A stretch of DNA of 14,676 nucleotides, taken from contig BBCA01000066.1 of the NCBI GenBank assembly GCA_001311805.1, positions 1 to 14,676 of the forward strand, in the 5' to 3' direction. A program made the position numbers and the translations under genes. This DNA is from Lentibacillus juripiscarius JCM 12147 (GTDB lineage: Bacteria; Bacillota; Bacilli; Bacillales_D; Amphibacillaceae). Of the stretch, positions 6,411 through 14,676 are shown one piece after another (positions within the stretch are counted from its first letter, which is position 1; each line of letters begins with the position of its first letter). Below the pieces are notes generated by a model. The model worked only from the letters and a program-made list of their open reading frames with translations, was not told the DNA's origin and did no database searches.

Positions 6411-9400
6411 ACTATTTCAGCATTTGAAATTTTTGAAGCCTGGAAAGCGAATTAATGATGGATGGACCGAGGAAAGCCCCCGGCAGCGTGAATGGGAGAA
6501 AATGTACCGGAACAGGTGGGCACATGACAAAGTTGTCCGTTCAACGCATGGTGTAAACTGTACCGGTTCATGCAGCTGGAAAATTTATGTGAAGGACGGC
6601 ATCATCACCTCAGAAACACAGCAGACCGACTATCCAACAACAGGGGCTGACTTTCCGGAATATGAACCGCGGGGCTGCCCAAGGGGGGCGAGTTTTTCCT
6701 GGTATACATACAGCCCGGTCCGTGTGAAATATCCGTACGTCCGCAGTGATCTGTATCGGCTCTGGAAGGATGAACGTGATGCAGGCCATGACCCTGTCAC
6801 CGCCTGGAAAAATATCACCGGTGACCCGGACAAGCGCCAGCAATATGTCAAAGCACGAGGCAAGGGTGGCTTTGTCAGAGCCGACTGGCGTGATGTCTGT
6901 GTCATGATTGCCAGCTCCATTATACATACGATCAAAACGTACGGACCTGACCGTGTCACCGGATTCAGTCCGATTCCGGCAATGTCCATGGTCAGCTATT
7001 CCGGGGGAACGCGTTTCTTGTCCCTTATTGGTGGAAATATTTTAAGTTTCTACGACTGGTATGCGGACTTGCCACCAGCTTCCCCGCAAGTTTGGGGCGA
7101 GCAGACGGATGTGCCGGAAAGCGGAGACTGGTACAACACGAAATACTTCATTATTTGGGGAACGAACCTCCCGCAGACACGCACACCGGATGCTCATTTC
7201 ATGGTTGAATCGCGCTACAACGGGACAAAAGTTGTTGGTGTCAGTCCGGACTATGCAGAATATGAAAAGTTTGCCGACATGTGGCTGCCGGCCAGAGCAG
7301 GAACGATGGTGCACTGGCGATGGCCATGACACACGTGATATTAAAAGAGTTTTATGTCGATGACCCGACACCATACTTTATGAATTACGCGAAAAAATTC
7401 ACCGATTTGCCGTTTCTGATAACAATTGATCAACATGGCAGTGAATACCGTTCTGGCCGATTTCTCCATGCGGACGACTTGAACAGTCAGGAAGAGCTTG
7501 GGGAGTGGAAGACAGTCGTTTGGGACTTGAACGCCAATGACACCACTGTGCCGAATGGAACGCAGGGGCACCGCTGGGATGGCGGCAGCAAGTGGAATTT
7601 AGAATTGGAAAAGGAAGATGGTACAGCCATTAATCCGGAACTGAGCTTCTTGCACATGGCTGATGAGGAAGTACAGGTGGAATTTCCGTATTTTGCCAAG
7701 GAACATGGTGATATTGTCCGGCGTGGTGTGCCCGTGAAACATATTACCGATAAAGCCGGGAATAAGCTTCGCGTCACGACTGTCTATGACCTGATGATGG
7801 CACATACAGGTGTAAGCCGCGGGCTGAATGGGGATTATCCAACAGATTATCATGATCCGAAGCCATACACACCAGCGTGGCAGGAAAGCATTACCGGTGT
7901 TAGAAAACAGCATGTTATTCAGGTAGCTCGAGAATTTGCCGATAATGCGAAACGGACAGAAGGGAAATCCATGATTGCCATGGGCGGAGGTACAAACCAT
8001 TGGTTCCATAGTGATCAGATTTACCGGGCGATTTTGAATCTCGTCCTCTTGACGGGTTCCCAAGGGGTAAATGGAGGCGGCTGGGCCCACTATGTCGGTC
8101 AGGAAAAAGTCCGCCCTGTTGAAGGATGGCAGACGGTCGCATTTGCCAAAGACTGGGGAAGCGCACCGAGACAGCAAAATGGCACGTCATTCTTCTATTT
8201 CGCAACAGACCAGTACCGCTATGAAGAACGGGATGTGATGAAAGATACGGCCTGGGGCGGAAAATATAATGATATGCACCCGGCTGACATTAATGCATTG
8301 GCCGCACGTCTTGGCTGGCTGCCATCATATCCGCAGTTCACCCAGAACTCGGTTGATCTTGCAAAAGAAGCCAGGGAAAGCGGTGCGGAAACGGAACAAG
8401 ATGTCATTCAAAACGTCGTTAATAAAGTAAAGAATGGTGAGGTAGACTGGTCAATTGAAAACCCGGACGATCCTCGGAACTTTCCAAGAGTTTTCTTCAA
8501 TTGGCGCTCGAATTTGTTAGGGGACAGCGGAAAAGGACATGAGTTTTTCGTCAAGCATTTAATTGGCGGCGATGATCAGGTCATGGCGGAATCAGAAACG
8601 TCGTGGCTGCCCGAAACAGTCAATATGAAAGATAAAGGGGCAGAAGGCAAAGCGGATTTGTTCGTCAGTATTGACTTCCGGATGACCAGTTCCGGGCTGT
8701 TTTCGGATATTGTGTTGCCGGCAGCGACGTGGTACGAAAAATATGATCTGAGCACGACCGACCTGCATCCGTTTATTCACCCGTTTAACGCAGCAATATC
8801 CCCGCCATGGGAGTCGAAAAGTGACTGGGATACGTTCCGTGAAATCAGCAGGGTTTTCTCAGAACTAGCGGAAGAGTATTTACCAGGTGAAACGGAAGAG
8901 ATTTTACGTCCCCATTGGGGCATGATACGACGGATGAAATCGCCCAGCCGAGTGGAAAAATTCTCGACTGGCGGAAAGGGGAAACCGAGGCTGTGCCTGG
9001 AAAAACGATGCCGAATTTTTCTTTGGTTAAGCGGGATTACCCGAACGTTTACCAGAAAATGACGACAATCGGCCCTGACCTGAAACAAGGGTATGGCATG
9101 AAGGGGGTCAAGCTGCCGGGAGCCAAAGTGTATGACGAACTGAAAGAGCGGCTGGGAGTATCCAAACGGGAAGGACTCGGCAAGGGACATCCTGATCTCT
9201 ATTCAGACATCAAAGCGGCTGAAACGATTTTATTGATGTCCGGGGCAACGAATGGGAGACGAGCGGTAGAAGGCTGGAAATCCATGGAGGAAAAAACCGG
9301 CCAGGACTTATCAGATATTGCCAAAGGACATGAGGAAACATCCTATACACTGGCTGATATCACTGCACAGCCGCGTCAGACGATTTCAACACCGGTTTGG

Positions 9401-10070
9401 AGCGGTCTGGAGAAAGACGGGCGCCGGTACTCTCCATTCACGGTAAATACGGAATACAGTATTCCATGGCGGACGCTGACCGGCAGACAGAGTTTTTACC
9501 TTGACCATGAAATGATGCTCGATTTCGGAGAGGGATTGCCGACCTATCTCCCGCCGGTCAATAAAGGACCATATGTCAAAGGCGAGAATGAGCCGGAGCA
9601 TGAAGAGCCGTCTATCACTGTTCGCTATTTGACTCCGCACCAAAATGGGGCATTCACACCATGTTTACTGAATCCTCCCCAATGGTTCAGTTGTTCCGGG
9701 GCTGGCAGGTTGTCTGGATGAACGAAGAAGACGGAGCATCCATCGGGTTGCATGATAATGACTGGATCGAAGTCTATAACCGGAATGGTGCCATAGCTGC
9801 CAGAGTCGTCCTGACATATCGTATACCAAGGGGAACAGCGTATATGTATCACGCACAGGACCGCACAATGGGCGTTCCGGGCACAACGGTTACGAAGAAG
9901 CGTGGCGGGACACATAATAGCGTGACACGAATCACACAAAACCAACCCATATGATTGGTGGTTATTCCCAATTAAGCTATGGGTTCAACTACTACGGAAC
10001 AACCGGAAGCCAGCGGGATACGATTGCGGTCATCAAACCGATGAAGGAGGTAAATTGGCTTGAGAGTTAA
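6385..10070 (+). CDS. narG: Nitrate reductase alpha subunit NarG; frameshifted
   Basis: Catalytic subunit reducing nitrate to nitrite at a Mo-bis-MGD centre, on the cytoplasmic face of the membrane. I chose ATG 6385 (AGGA at 6374-6377, 7 nt); ATG 6379 and 6391 are alternatives. The corrected protein is 1229 aa, normal for NarG. The FS0 cluster ligands appear as His55, Cys59, Cys63, Cys98 (H-x3-C-x3-C-x34-C). YDWYADLPPASP carries the likely molybdenum-ligand Asp228. PESGDWYN..YFIIWGTN and PQTRTPDAHF are also NarG-like. Four missing bases break the frame: G near 7305 (AGTDGALAMA), C in 8910-8913 (PLGHDTTDEI), A in 9641-9644 (HQKWGIHTMF) and A in 9938-9941 (TQKPTHMIGGY). With these restored, 3690 nt run to TAA 10068-10070, overlapping narH by 11 nt. 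No true loss of function is implied by the sequence. Confidence 0.95.
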
Positions 10071-11556
10071 AGCACAAGTTGCAATGGTGATGCACCTGGA
10101 CAAATGTATCGGCTGCCACACATGCTCCGTTACATGCAAGTCAACATGGACCAATCGTCCGGGGACGGAATATATGTGGTTTAACAACGTCGAAACACGG
10201 CCAGGCGTCGGCTACCCGCAGGAATGGGAAAACCAGGATTATTACAAAGGTGGCTGGGAGCTGAAAAATGGTAAGCTCCGGCTGCGGGCGGGTGGCCCAA
10301 TCACCAAGCTGATGAACATCTTTTACAACCCAAATATGGGAACTATGGACGATTATTACGAACCATGGACGTATGATTATGAACATTTGATTGATAGCCC
10401 GAAATCAGAAAACCTGCCAGTGGCCAGACCGAAGTCCATGATTACCGGCAATTACATGGACAAGCCGGAATGGGGGTCGAACTGGGATGACGACCTTGCC
10501 GGCGGAAGTGAAGTGGTTTCGCGCGATCCGAACGTGAAAGGACTGCAGGATCACATTGCCATGGAGTATGAAAAGACGTTTATGATGTATCTTCCGCGCA
10601 TTTGTGAACATTGCCTGAACCCTTCCTGTGTGGCTTCCTGTCCATCAGGGGCCCTATACAAGCGTGATGAGGACGGCATTGTTCTGGTAGACCAGGAGGA
10701 ATGCCGCGGCTGGCGTTTCTGCATGAACGGGTGTCCGTATAACAAGGTGTATTATAACTGGAATACCCACAAAGCGGAAAAGTGCAATTTCTGCTATCCA
10801 AGAACAGAGGCAGGGCTTCCGACTATCTGTTCGGAGACATGTGTCGGACGAATTCGCTATATCGGTGTCGTTCTATATGATGCTGACAGAGTTAAGGCCG
10901 CAGCATCGGTTGAAGACCCGCAGGATTTGTATGAGGCACAGTTGAATTGCTTCCTGGATCCGTTTGATGATGACGTCATCAAAGCAGCAAAAGAAGCCGG
11001 CATTAATGAGGAGTGGATTAAAGGCGCACAAGAATCGCCTATTTATAAGATGGCGATGAAGTGGAAAATCGCGCTTCCGCTGCATCCAGAATACCGTACA
11101 CTGCCGATGGTTTGGTATGTGCCGCCACTCAGCCCGATTATGAACCATATTACAAATGAGGAGGAGCTTAATACGGATGGCTATATCCCGGCCGTCGACC
11201 AGATGCGGATTCCAATCAGTTATTTGGCTTCGCTTCTCTCTGCAGGTGATACGTCTGTCATCCGGAAAGTCCTTCTGAAACTGACAGCCATGCGTGTACA
11301 CATGCGTTCTGTTAATGTTGGCGGAATTGATGAGCTTGGCAAAAGCAAATTGCTGGAAGAGGCAGGGACGGATGTAGAAACGATTGAGGAGATGGCACGT
11401 CTCTTAGGAGTGGCGAAGTACGATGAACGCTTTGTCATTCCAACCGGTCGCAGGGAAATGGATGATGACCTGCATTACCGCCAGGGGGCATGCAGTCTGG
11501 AAGACCTTGCACCACCAGAAGGAATGGTAACGTATCCGTTTGAAAGGGGAAATTAA
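10060..11556 (+). CDS. narH: Nitrate reductase beta subunit NarH
   Basis: Electron-transfer subunit linking NarI haems to NarG. The gene is intact, 498 aa, starting at TTG 10060 behind AAGGAGG (10044-10050) within the end of narG. All four Fe-S binding groups are visible: Cys16/19/22/26 (CIGCHTCSVTC), Cys182/185/190/194 (CEHCLNPSCVASC), Cys215, Trp218, Cys221, Cys225 (CRGWRFCMNGC) and Cys242/245/257/261 (CNFC...CSETC). Trp218 in place of a cysteine is the known NarH feature giving one [3Fe-4S] cluster. The stop TAA 11554-11556 directly abuts the narJ ATG. It is one of the few long frames here with no break, which supports a sequence-quality cause for the breaks elsewhere. Confidence 0.97.
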   Translation: MRVKAQVAMVMHLDKCIGCHTCSVTCKSTWTNRPGTEYMWFNNVETRPGVGYPQEWENQDYYKGGWELKNGKLRLRAGGPITKLMNIFYNPNMGTMDDYYEPWTYDYEHLIDSPKSENLPVARPKSMITGNYMDKPEWGSNWDDDLAGGSEVVSRDPNVKGLQDHIAMEYEKTFMMYLPRICEHCLNPSCVASCPSGALYKRDEDGIVLVDQEECRGWRFCMNGCPYNKVYYNWNTHKAEKCNFCYPRTEAGLPTICSETCVGRIRYIGVVLYDADRVKAAASVEDPQDLYEAQLNCFLDPFDDDVIKAAKEAGINEEWIKGAQESPIYKMAMKWKIALPLHPEYRTLPMVWYVPPLSPIMNHITNEEELNTDGYIPAVDQMRIPISYLASLLSAGDTSVIRKVLLKLTAMRVHMRSVNVGGIDELGKSKLLEEAGTDVETIEEMARLLGVAKYDERFVIPTGRREMDDDLHYRQGACSLEDLAPPEGMVTYPFERGN

Positions 11557-12148
11557 ATGAAAGCCTATCAACAGACAGTGTTAATGGCTGCCTCACGCCT
11601 GCTCGGTTATCCAACACGTGAAGACCTGTATGACGTGGAGACCCTAGTGAAAACAATGGACGGTCCGGAATCGGTCAAGCAGATGCTCCGGGATGCGGCA
11701 GAGTCTATCTGCCGCAAGCCGCTCCATGATTTAGAGGAGCTGTATGTGGCCACATTGATTTGAATGAAAAAGCAGGCCTGTATCTTTCTGCACACGAGTT
11801 CGGCGACAGCCCGAAACGCGGCGCAGCGCTCATTAAGCTGCAGAAGACAGTCAACCAGGCCGGGTATGAACGGGTCGGTGATGAATTGGCCGATTATATC
11901 CCGATGCTGTATGAACTCATCGCCGTCACAAGCGACGATGTGAACCATGAGCGGCTGCTCAAACGTCTTGGTGCAGTCACACAGCGGATTTTTAACCACT
12001 TGCCGGAAACGAACCCGTATTATGGTATTTTTTCCGTTCTGATGCAGGAGATTTTCGAACAGCCATCGGAATCTGACTTGGAAAAATGGAGCGGGAGCGT
12101 GAAGAAGCGGATCTCGAGGAACTGCCATACCCGATTATGTATAACTGA
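11557..12148 (+). CDS. narJ: Nitrate reductase assembly chaperone NarJ; frameshifted
   Basis: System-specific chaperone that helps insert the molybdenum cofactor into NarG and delays membrane attachment until assembly is complete; it is not part of the final enzyme. ATG 11557 comes directly after the narH stop, with AAAGGGG just upstream. The corrected protein is 197 aa. It begins MKAYQQTVLMAASRLLGYPT, typical of NarJ, and continues LYVATFDLNEKAGLYLSAHEFGD...RGAALIKL and LADYIPMLYELI. Two breaks: a missing T near 11756-11757 (ATTG should be ATTTG) and a missing A in the A5 run around 12081-12085. Restoring the second gives the acidic end EEADLEELPYPIMYN and TGA 12146-12148. Confidence 0.92.
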
Positions 12149-12240
12149 TGCCGGCGGATCCGGCGCATTCGCTGCACTGATACAACTGGCTAGCTTGATG
12201 AAACAAATTGCTACCCAACCAACAGCAGGAAGGAGGTGGG
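12149..12240 (+). other. narJ-narI gap with a small hairpin
   Basis: This 92-nt gap is unusual in an otherwise tightly packed operon. It holds GCCGG (12150-12154) and CCGGC (12160-12164) around a 5-nt loop, and no T-run. I see no gene beyond a 10-codon frame beginning at the narJ stop. It might modulate narI translation or mRNA stability. Confidence 0.3.
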
Positions 12241-12243
12241 ATG

Positions 12244-12939
12244 ATGGAAGCTATATTTTGGTGGGTTATTTTTCCGTACATCGCCCTGGCTATCATGATT
12301 TTTGGAAGCATTTATCGTTTTGCACACAGGCAACTGACGTGGGTTGCGCCGTCAACGGAGTTTTTTGAGAAAAAATGGCTGAAGATCGGGTCACCGCTGT
12401 TTCATTATGGGCTGCTATTTGCGTTTATAGGTCATGTGATGGGGATGGTTATTCCACAGGGATTTTATCATTGGATTGGTGTGTCAGATCACATGTATCA
12501 TATCTTGGCAATTTACGCCGGGGGTCTCGCCGGGCTGATGGTCGTTGCCGGTGCCGTCATTTTGCTTATCCGCAAAATGACCATTGACAGAGTCCGGGTG
12601 CATGCCACATTTGCAGACTTTTTTTCCGTGATCAGCCTAATTATTGTCGCCGGCCTCGGTGTTTATGTGACGCTTGTGTACAACACAACCGTTGTTGCTT
12701 ATGAATACCGGGAAACCATTGGCCCTTGGTTCCGCAGCTTGTTTGTTTTCCAGCCGAAGTATGAGCTAATGCGAGCAGTTCCATTCGTATTCCAGCTGCA
12801 TGTGATTACGGCGTTTGCATTGTTTGCATCTATTCCGTTCACACGGCTCGTCCATTTGTACAGTGCACCTGTGCATTATCTGAACCGGCCGTACCAGCAG
12901 TACCGGTCAAGATCCGCCTTTAAACGGAAAGGAATTTAA
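12244..12939 (+). CDS. narI: Nitrate reductase gamma subunit NarI (cytochrome b)
   Basis: Membrane anchor that oxidises quinol and passes electrons through two haems b to NarH. AAGGAGG (12230-12236) lies 7 nt before ATG 12244; ATG 12241 is an equally in-frame neighbour. The 231-aa protein is intact and has about five hydrophobic helices. The expected four haem-ligand histidines are at positions 54 and 64 (FHYGLLFAFIGHVMG) and 186 and 204 (QLHVITAFALFASIPFTRLVH), spaced exactly as in known NarI proteins. It ends in a basic tail (RSRSAFKRKGI). It is the last gene of the operon, followed by hairpins. Confidence 0.96.
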   Translation: MEAIFWWVIFPYIALAIMIFGSIYRFAHRQLTWVAPSTEFFEKKWLKIGSPLFHYGLLFAFIGHVMGMVIPQGFYHWIGVSDHMYHILAIYAGGLAGLMVVAGAVILLIRKMTIDRVRVHATFADFFSVISLIIVAGLGVYVTLVYNTTVVAYEYRETIGPWFRSLFVFQPKYELMRAVPFVFQLHVITAFALFASIPFTRLVHLYSAPVHYLNRPYQQYRSRSAFKRKGI

Positions 12940-12945
12940 TCTATG

Positions 12946-12996
12946 CACGGTTCTGCCGTGAAAAAAAGGTATCCGCGTCCTACTGGATATCTTTTT
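12946..12996. terminator. Terminator of the nar operon
   Basis: A small hairpin CACGG/CCGTG (12946-12950 with 12956-12960) is followed by a longer one: AAAAAGGTATCC (12963-12974) pairs with GGATATCTTTTT (12985-12996) over 12 bp with one G/U pair and a 10-nt loop. The T-run ends the plus-strand transcript; the opposing A-run could also stop read-through from degV. Confidence 0.8.
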
Positions 12997-12997
12997 C

Positions 12998-13200
12998 GTT
13001 TTCCGGTTGATAATGGCCGGCAACCGGTTGATATTTTTGTTTTTCGGTTGATTCCCGCCCGCAACCGGTTGATATTTTGTTTTCCGGTTGATTCCCGCCC
13101 GCAATCGGTTGATATATTCGTTTTTCGGTTGATATTCGCCCGCAGCTGGTTGATATTTTGTTTTCTGGTTGATTCCCGCCCGCAACCGGTTGATATGATG
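12998..13200. repeat. Five tandem copies of a 40-41 bp repeat
   Basis: Units begin at 12998, 13039, 13079, 13120 and 13160 and have lengths 41, 40, 41, 40 and 41. Each reads roughly GTTTTCCGGTTGAT, then TCCCGCCCG, then CAACCGGTTGATATTTT, so GGTTGAT occurs twice per unit. CAACCGGTTG is a perfect 10-bp palindrome in units 1, 2 and 5 and is altered in units 3 and 4. Units are contiguous with no unique spacers. The unit lacks stop codons in several frames, so long but meaningless frames arise on both strands. Confidence 0.9.
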
Positions 13201-13214
13201 CTGCCATAATCCAG

Positions 13215-13243
13215 AAAAAACTGACCCGGTATTTCCGGATCAG
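13215..13243 (-). terminator. Terminator of degV
   Basis: On the minus strand CTGATCCGG (13235-13243) pairs with CCGGGTCAG (13221-13229), one G/U pair, 5-nt loop, followed by six T (13215-13220). It starts 8 bases after the degV stop codon, a textbook intrinsic terminator. Confidence 0.88.
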
Positions 13244-13250
13244 CTCTCGT

Positions 13251-14111
13251 TTATTTATATGGACTGTTTAAAAAGAACAAGGCAATTGTGCCGGGGCCAG
13301 CGTGTGCGCCGATTGTTGCTCCGACCATTTCAATCAGAATTGCGTCGGTGCCGAATCTTTCTTTAATCATGTCTGCCAGCTTCTCTGCAGTCTCCAAATC
13401 ATCACCATGACTGATGCCAATGGTCTGATTGGAAAAATCCGTGCCGCGCTCTTCCATGATTTCGAGCATCCGTTTCAGTAATTTTTTGGAGCCGCGTATT
13501 TTTTCCAGTGGAACGAGTTTGCCGTCTTCTACATGTAGAATCGGTTTAATATTGAGAAATGATCCGACAAATGCGGCTGTTTTGCTGACACGTCCGCCGC
13601 GGTATAAATAGTCAAGATCGTCGACAGTGAATATGTGTTCCATATGGTTTGCATGGTAACGGGCGGTTTCAATAATTTCATCAGTACTTGCTCCGTCTTT
13701 GGCAAGTTTGGCTGCACGAAGAATGATAAGTCCATAGCCGATGGATGCACATTTTGTGTCGATGACATGCAAATCAGCATCCGGCCATGTCTCTTTCACT
13801 TCCTGTTCCATCATTTTGGCTGTCTGGAAGGTGCCTGACAGCCCGGATGAAAAGGCTAAATACACTAACGGTTGATTCGCTTCGGCGTATGATGTGAAAA
13901 TAGTTTTAAAGGTCTGCGGAGATACTTGGGATGTTTTTGGGCTTTTTCCTTCCCGCATGGCTTCATAGACGGATTTTGGCTGTATTTCTTTGCCGTCTTC
14001 CAATTCCTGTCCATCAAGATGAACGGTTAATGGTACCATTTCAATGTTATATGCTTTATAATGTTCCTCGGATAAGTCACATGCAGAATCAGCGAGAATG
14101 ACGGTATTCAT
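13251..14111 (-). CDS. DegV family fatty-acid-binding protein (FakB-like)
   Basis: Soluble fatty-acid-binding protein. Members of the family present bound fatty acid to the kinase FakA for phosphorylation and entry into phospholipids; several paralogues per genome are common. The gene is intact, 286 aa, normal length, starting at ATG 14111 behind AGGTGA (14115-14120). Visible family features are the start VILADSACDLSEE, the SQVSP segment, the fatty-acid-contact loop FSSGLSGTFQ, the DTKCAS segment, YLYRGGRVSK and the C-terminal GATIGAHAGPGTIALFF. It stands alone with its own terminator, divergent from the YitT-like gene. No kinase gene is nearby. Confidence 0.93.
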   Translation of the reverse strand: MNTVILADSACDLSEEHYKAYNIEMVPLTVHLDGQELEDGKEIQPKSVYEAMREGKSPKTSQVSPQTFKTIFTSYAEANQPLVYLAFSSGLSGTFQTAKMMEQEVKETWPDADLHVIDTKCASIGYGLIILRAAKLAKDGASTDEIIETARYHANHMEHIFTVDDLDYLYRGGRVSKTAAFVGSFLNIKPILHVEDGKLVPLEKIRGSKKLLKRMLEIMEERGTDFSNQTIGISHGDDLETAEKLADMIKERFGTDAILIEMVGATIGAHAGPGTIALFFLNSPYK

Positions 14112-14122
14112 TTTTCACCTAC

Positions 14123-14138
14123 ATTTCGATTTTGAAAT
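14123..14138. repeat. Short inverted repeat in the degV leader
   Basis: ATTTC (14123-14127) and GAAAT (14134-14138) flank a 6-nt centre, 12 nt upstream of the degV start. It is short and AT-rich, so it may be chance; an operator role is possible. I see no convincing promoter hexamers for either gene in 14112-14230. Confidence 0.2.
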
Positions 14139-14235
14139 ATGTGTGTTTCCTTTAGTTTAAATCGACAGGAAAGGATAGTCAAAGAAAGTTATGGGATGCA
14201 GGGGTAGGATTGGACAATGTGAGAGGAGGGAAATG

Positions 14236-14676
14236 ATGTTTCTAGTTGAGGCAAAGCGGATTGTTATTGTGATATTCGGAGCTGTTCTGAATGCCCTGTC
14301 ACTGAACTTTTTCCTAATTTCGGCGAATGTTATGCGAGTGGCTTCACGGGTGCTGCGCAGCTCATTTCGAGTATTTTTAACGATTTTATCGGGATTGGGC
14401 TGTCCACTGGTATTATTGTTTGTGCTAAATATTCCGGTTGCAGTGCTCGGCTGGTTTAAGGTTGGAAAAGGGTTTACCATCTATAGTGTCATATCGGTTA
14501 TCGTCACGACAATCTTTTTGGAGGTTTTGCCAGTTGTGGCGCTTTCTGAGGACATTATATTAAATGCTGTATTTGGCGGTGTTCTTGGCGGTGCCGGTGT
14601 CGGGATTACGCTGAAGCATGGTGCCTCAACCGGTGGGATGGACATTGTGGCGATGGTATTATCCCGCATGAAAGAC
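14236..14676 (+). CDS. YitT family membrane protein, 3' end beyond the window; frameshifted
   Basis: Multi-pass membrane protein of the YitT family (N-terminal membrane part, usually with a C-terminal DUF2179 domain that is outside this window). AGGAGG (14224-14229) gives 6 nt spacing to ATG 14236; ATG 14233 is in frame. The corrected N-terminus contains FGAVLNALSLNFFLISANVYASGFTGAAQLIS, GIGLSTGIIV, LNIPVAVLGWFKVGKGFTIYS and GGAGVGITLKHGASTGGMDIVA, all typical of YitT. Two breaks: a missing T at GTTATG (14328-14332), and a break at GTTTG (14420-14424) that is either one extra T or two missing; the family spacing between STG and NIP favours two missing. The family's biochemical function is not settled. 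Confidence 0.85.
   Translation, partial: MFLVEAKRIVIVIFGAVLNALSLNFFLISANVMRVASRVLRSSFRVFLTILSGLGCPLVLLFVLNIPVAVLGWFKVGKGFTIYSVISVIVTTIFLEVLPVVALSEDIILNAVFGGVLGGAGVGITLKHGASTGGMDIVAMVLSRMKD

Noticed and set aside
6610..9190. Long antisense frames opposite narG
   Set aside because: They are shadows of a conserved coding strand, have no ribosome sites and show no recognisable protein features.
138..12148. Genuine pseudogenes or programmed frameshifting in the iron and nar genes
   Set aside because: Breaks are too many, scattered over unrelated genes, go in both directions, and each is fixed by one base in a run. No slippery site with a downstream structure recurs.
12148..12180. Ten-codon frame starting within the narJ stop (TGATG)
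   Set aside because: It is very short, has no own ribosome site, and seems a chance effect of the hairpin region.
12998..13200. CRISPR array
   Set aside because: The whole 40-41 bp unit repeats with no unique spacers, and no cas genes are present in the window.
12907..13209. Long frames on both strands through the tandem repeat (75-92 aa)
   Set aside because: They are by-products of a stop-free repeat unit whose length is not a multiple of three. They lack convincing ribosome sites and overlap narI's end and two terminators.

Overview
This looks like a chromosomal segment from a low-to-moderate GC Gram-positive, most likely a Bacillaceae such as the Virgibacillus/Lentibacillus/Oceanobacillus group. 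That placement is inferred from the gene families, the strong AGGAGG ribosome binding sites, the TTG starts and the YppF-, YitT- and DegV-type genes. The genus cannot be fixed from the sequence alone.

Layout. (1) 1-3273: a divergent iron-siderophore uptake locus. A lipoprotein binding protein on the minus strand (138-1093) faces two FecCD-type permeases on the plus strand (1242-2281 and 2259-3273). A near-consensus Fur box (1132-1150) sits between them. No ATPase gene is present, which matches the Bacillus yfiY / yfiZ-yfhA arrangement that relies on a shared ATPase encoded elsewhere. (2) 3397-4891: a secreted, C-terminally membrane-anchored GH13 (alpha-amylase fold) protein in which all three catalytic carboxylates appear to be replaced. 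It is followed by a bidirectional terminator and a convergent YppF-like small gene (4929-5114). (3) 5350-12939: a likely seven-gene anaerobic respiration operon: hemerythrin-like protein, unknown 93-aa protein, small acidic protein overlapping narG, then narG-narH-narJ-narI (membrane nitrate reductase). (4) 12940-13243: terminators and five tandem copies of a 40-41 bp repeat, between the converging nar operon and degV. (5) 13251-14676: a DegV/FakB fatty-acid-binding protein (minus) diverging from a YitT-family membrane protein (plus) cut off by the window edge.

How the genes work together. The first block imports ferric siderophore under Fur control. The nar block reduces nitrate: NarG holds the molybdenum cofactor and one Fe-S cluster, NarH relays electrons through four Fe-S clusters, NarI is the haem b quinol-oxidising anchor and NarJ is the assembly chaperone. 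The hemerythrin-like leader gene would suit oxygen or nitric oxide handling, but that is inference.

Quality warning. Nine of the fourteen genes are broken by single-base length changes, about 23 in all, essentially all in runs of one base. When each is corrected, eight complete genes return to a multiple of three and to family-like proteins; the ninth (yitT) is cut by the window end. This pattern is best explained by homopolymer errors in the assembly rather than gene decay. I annotated these as CDS spanning the corrected gene and listed every break.
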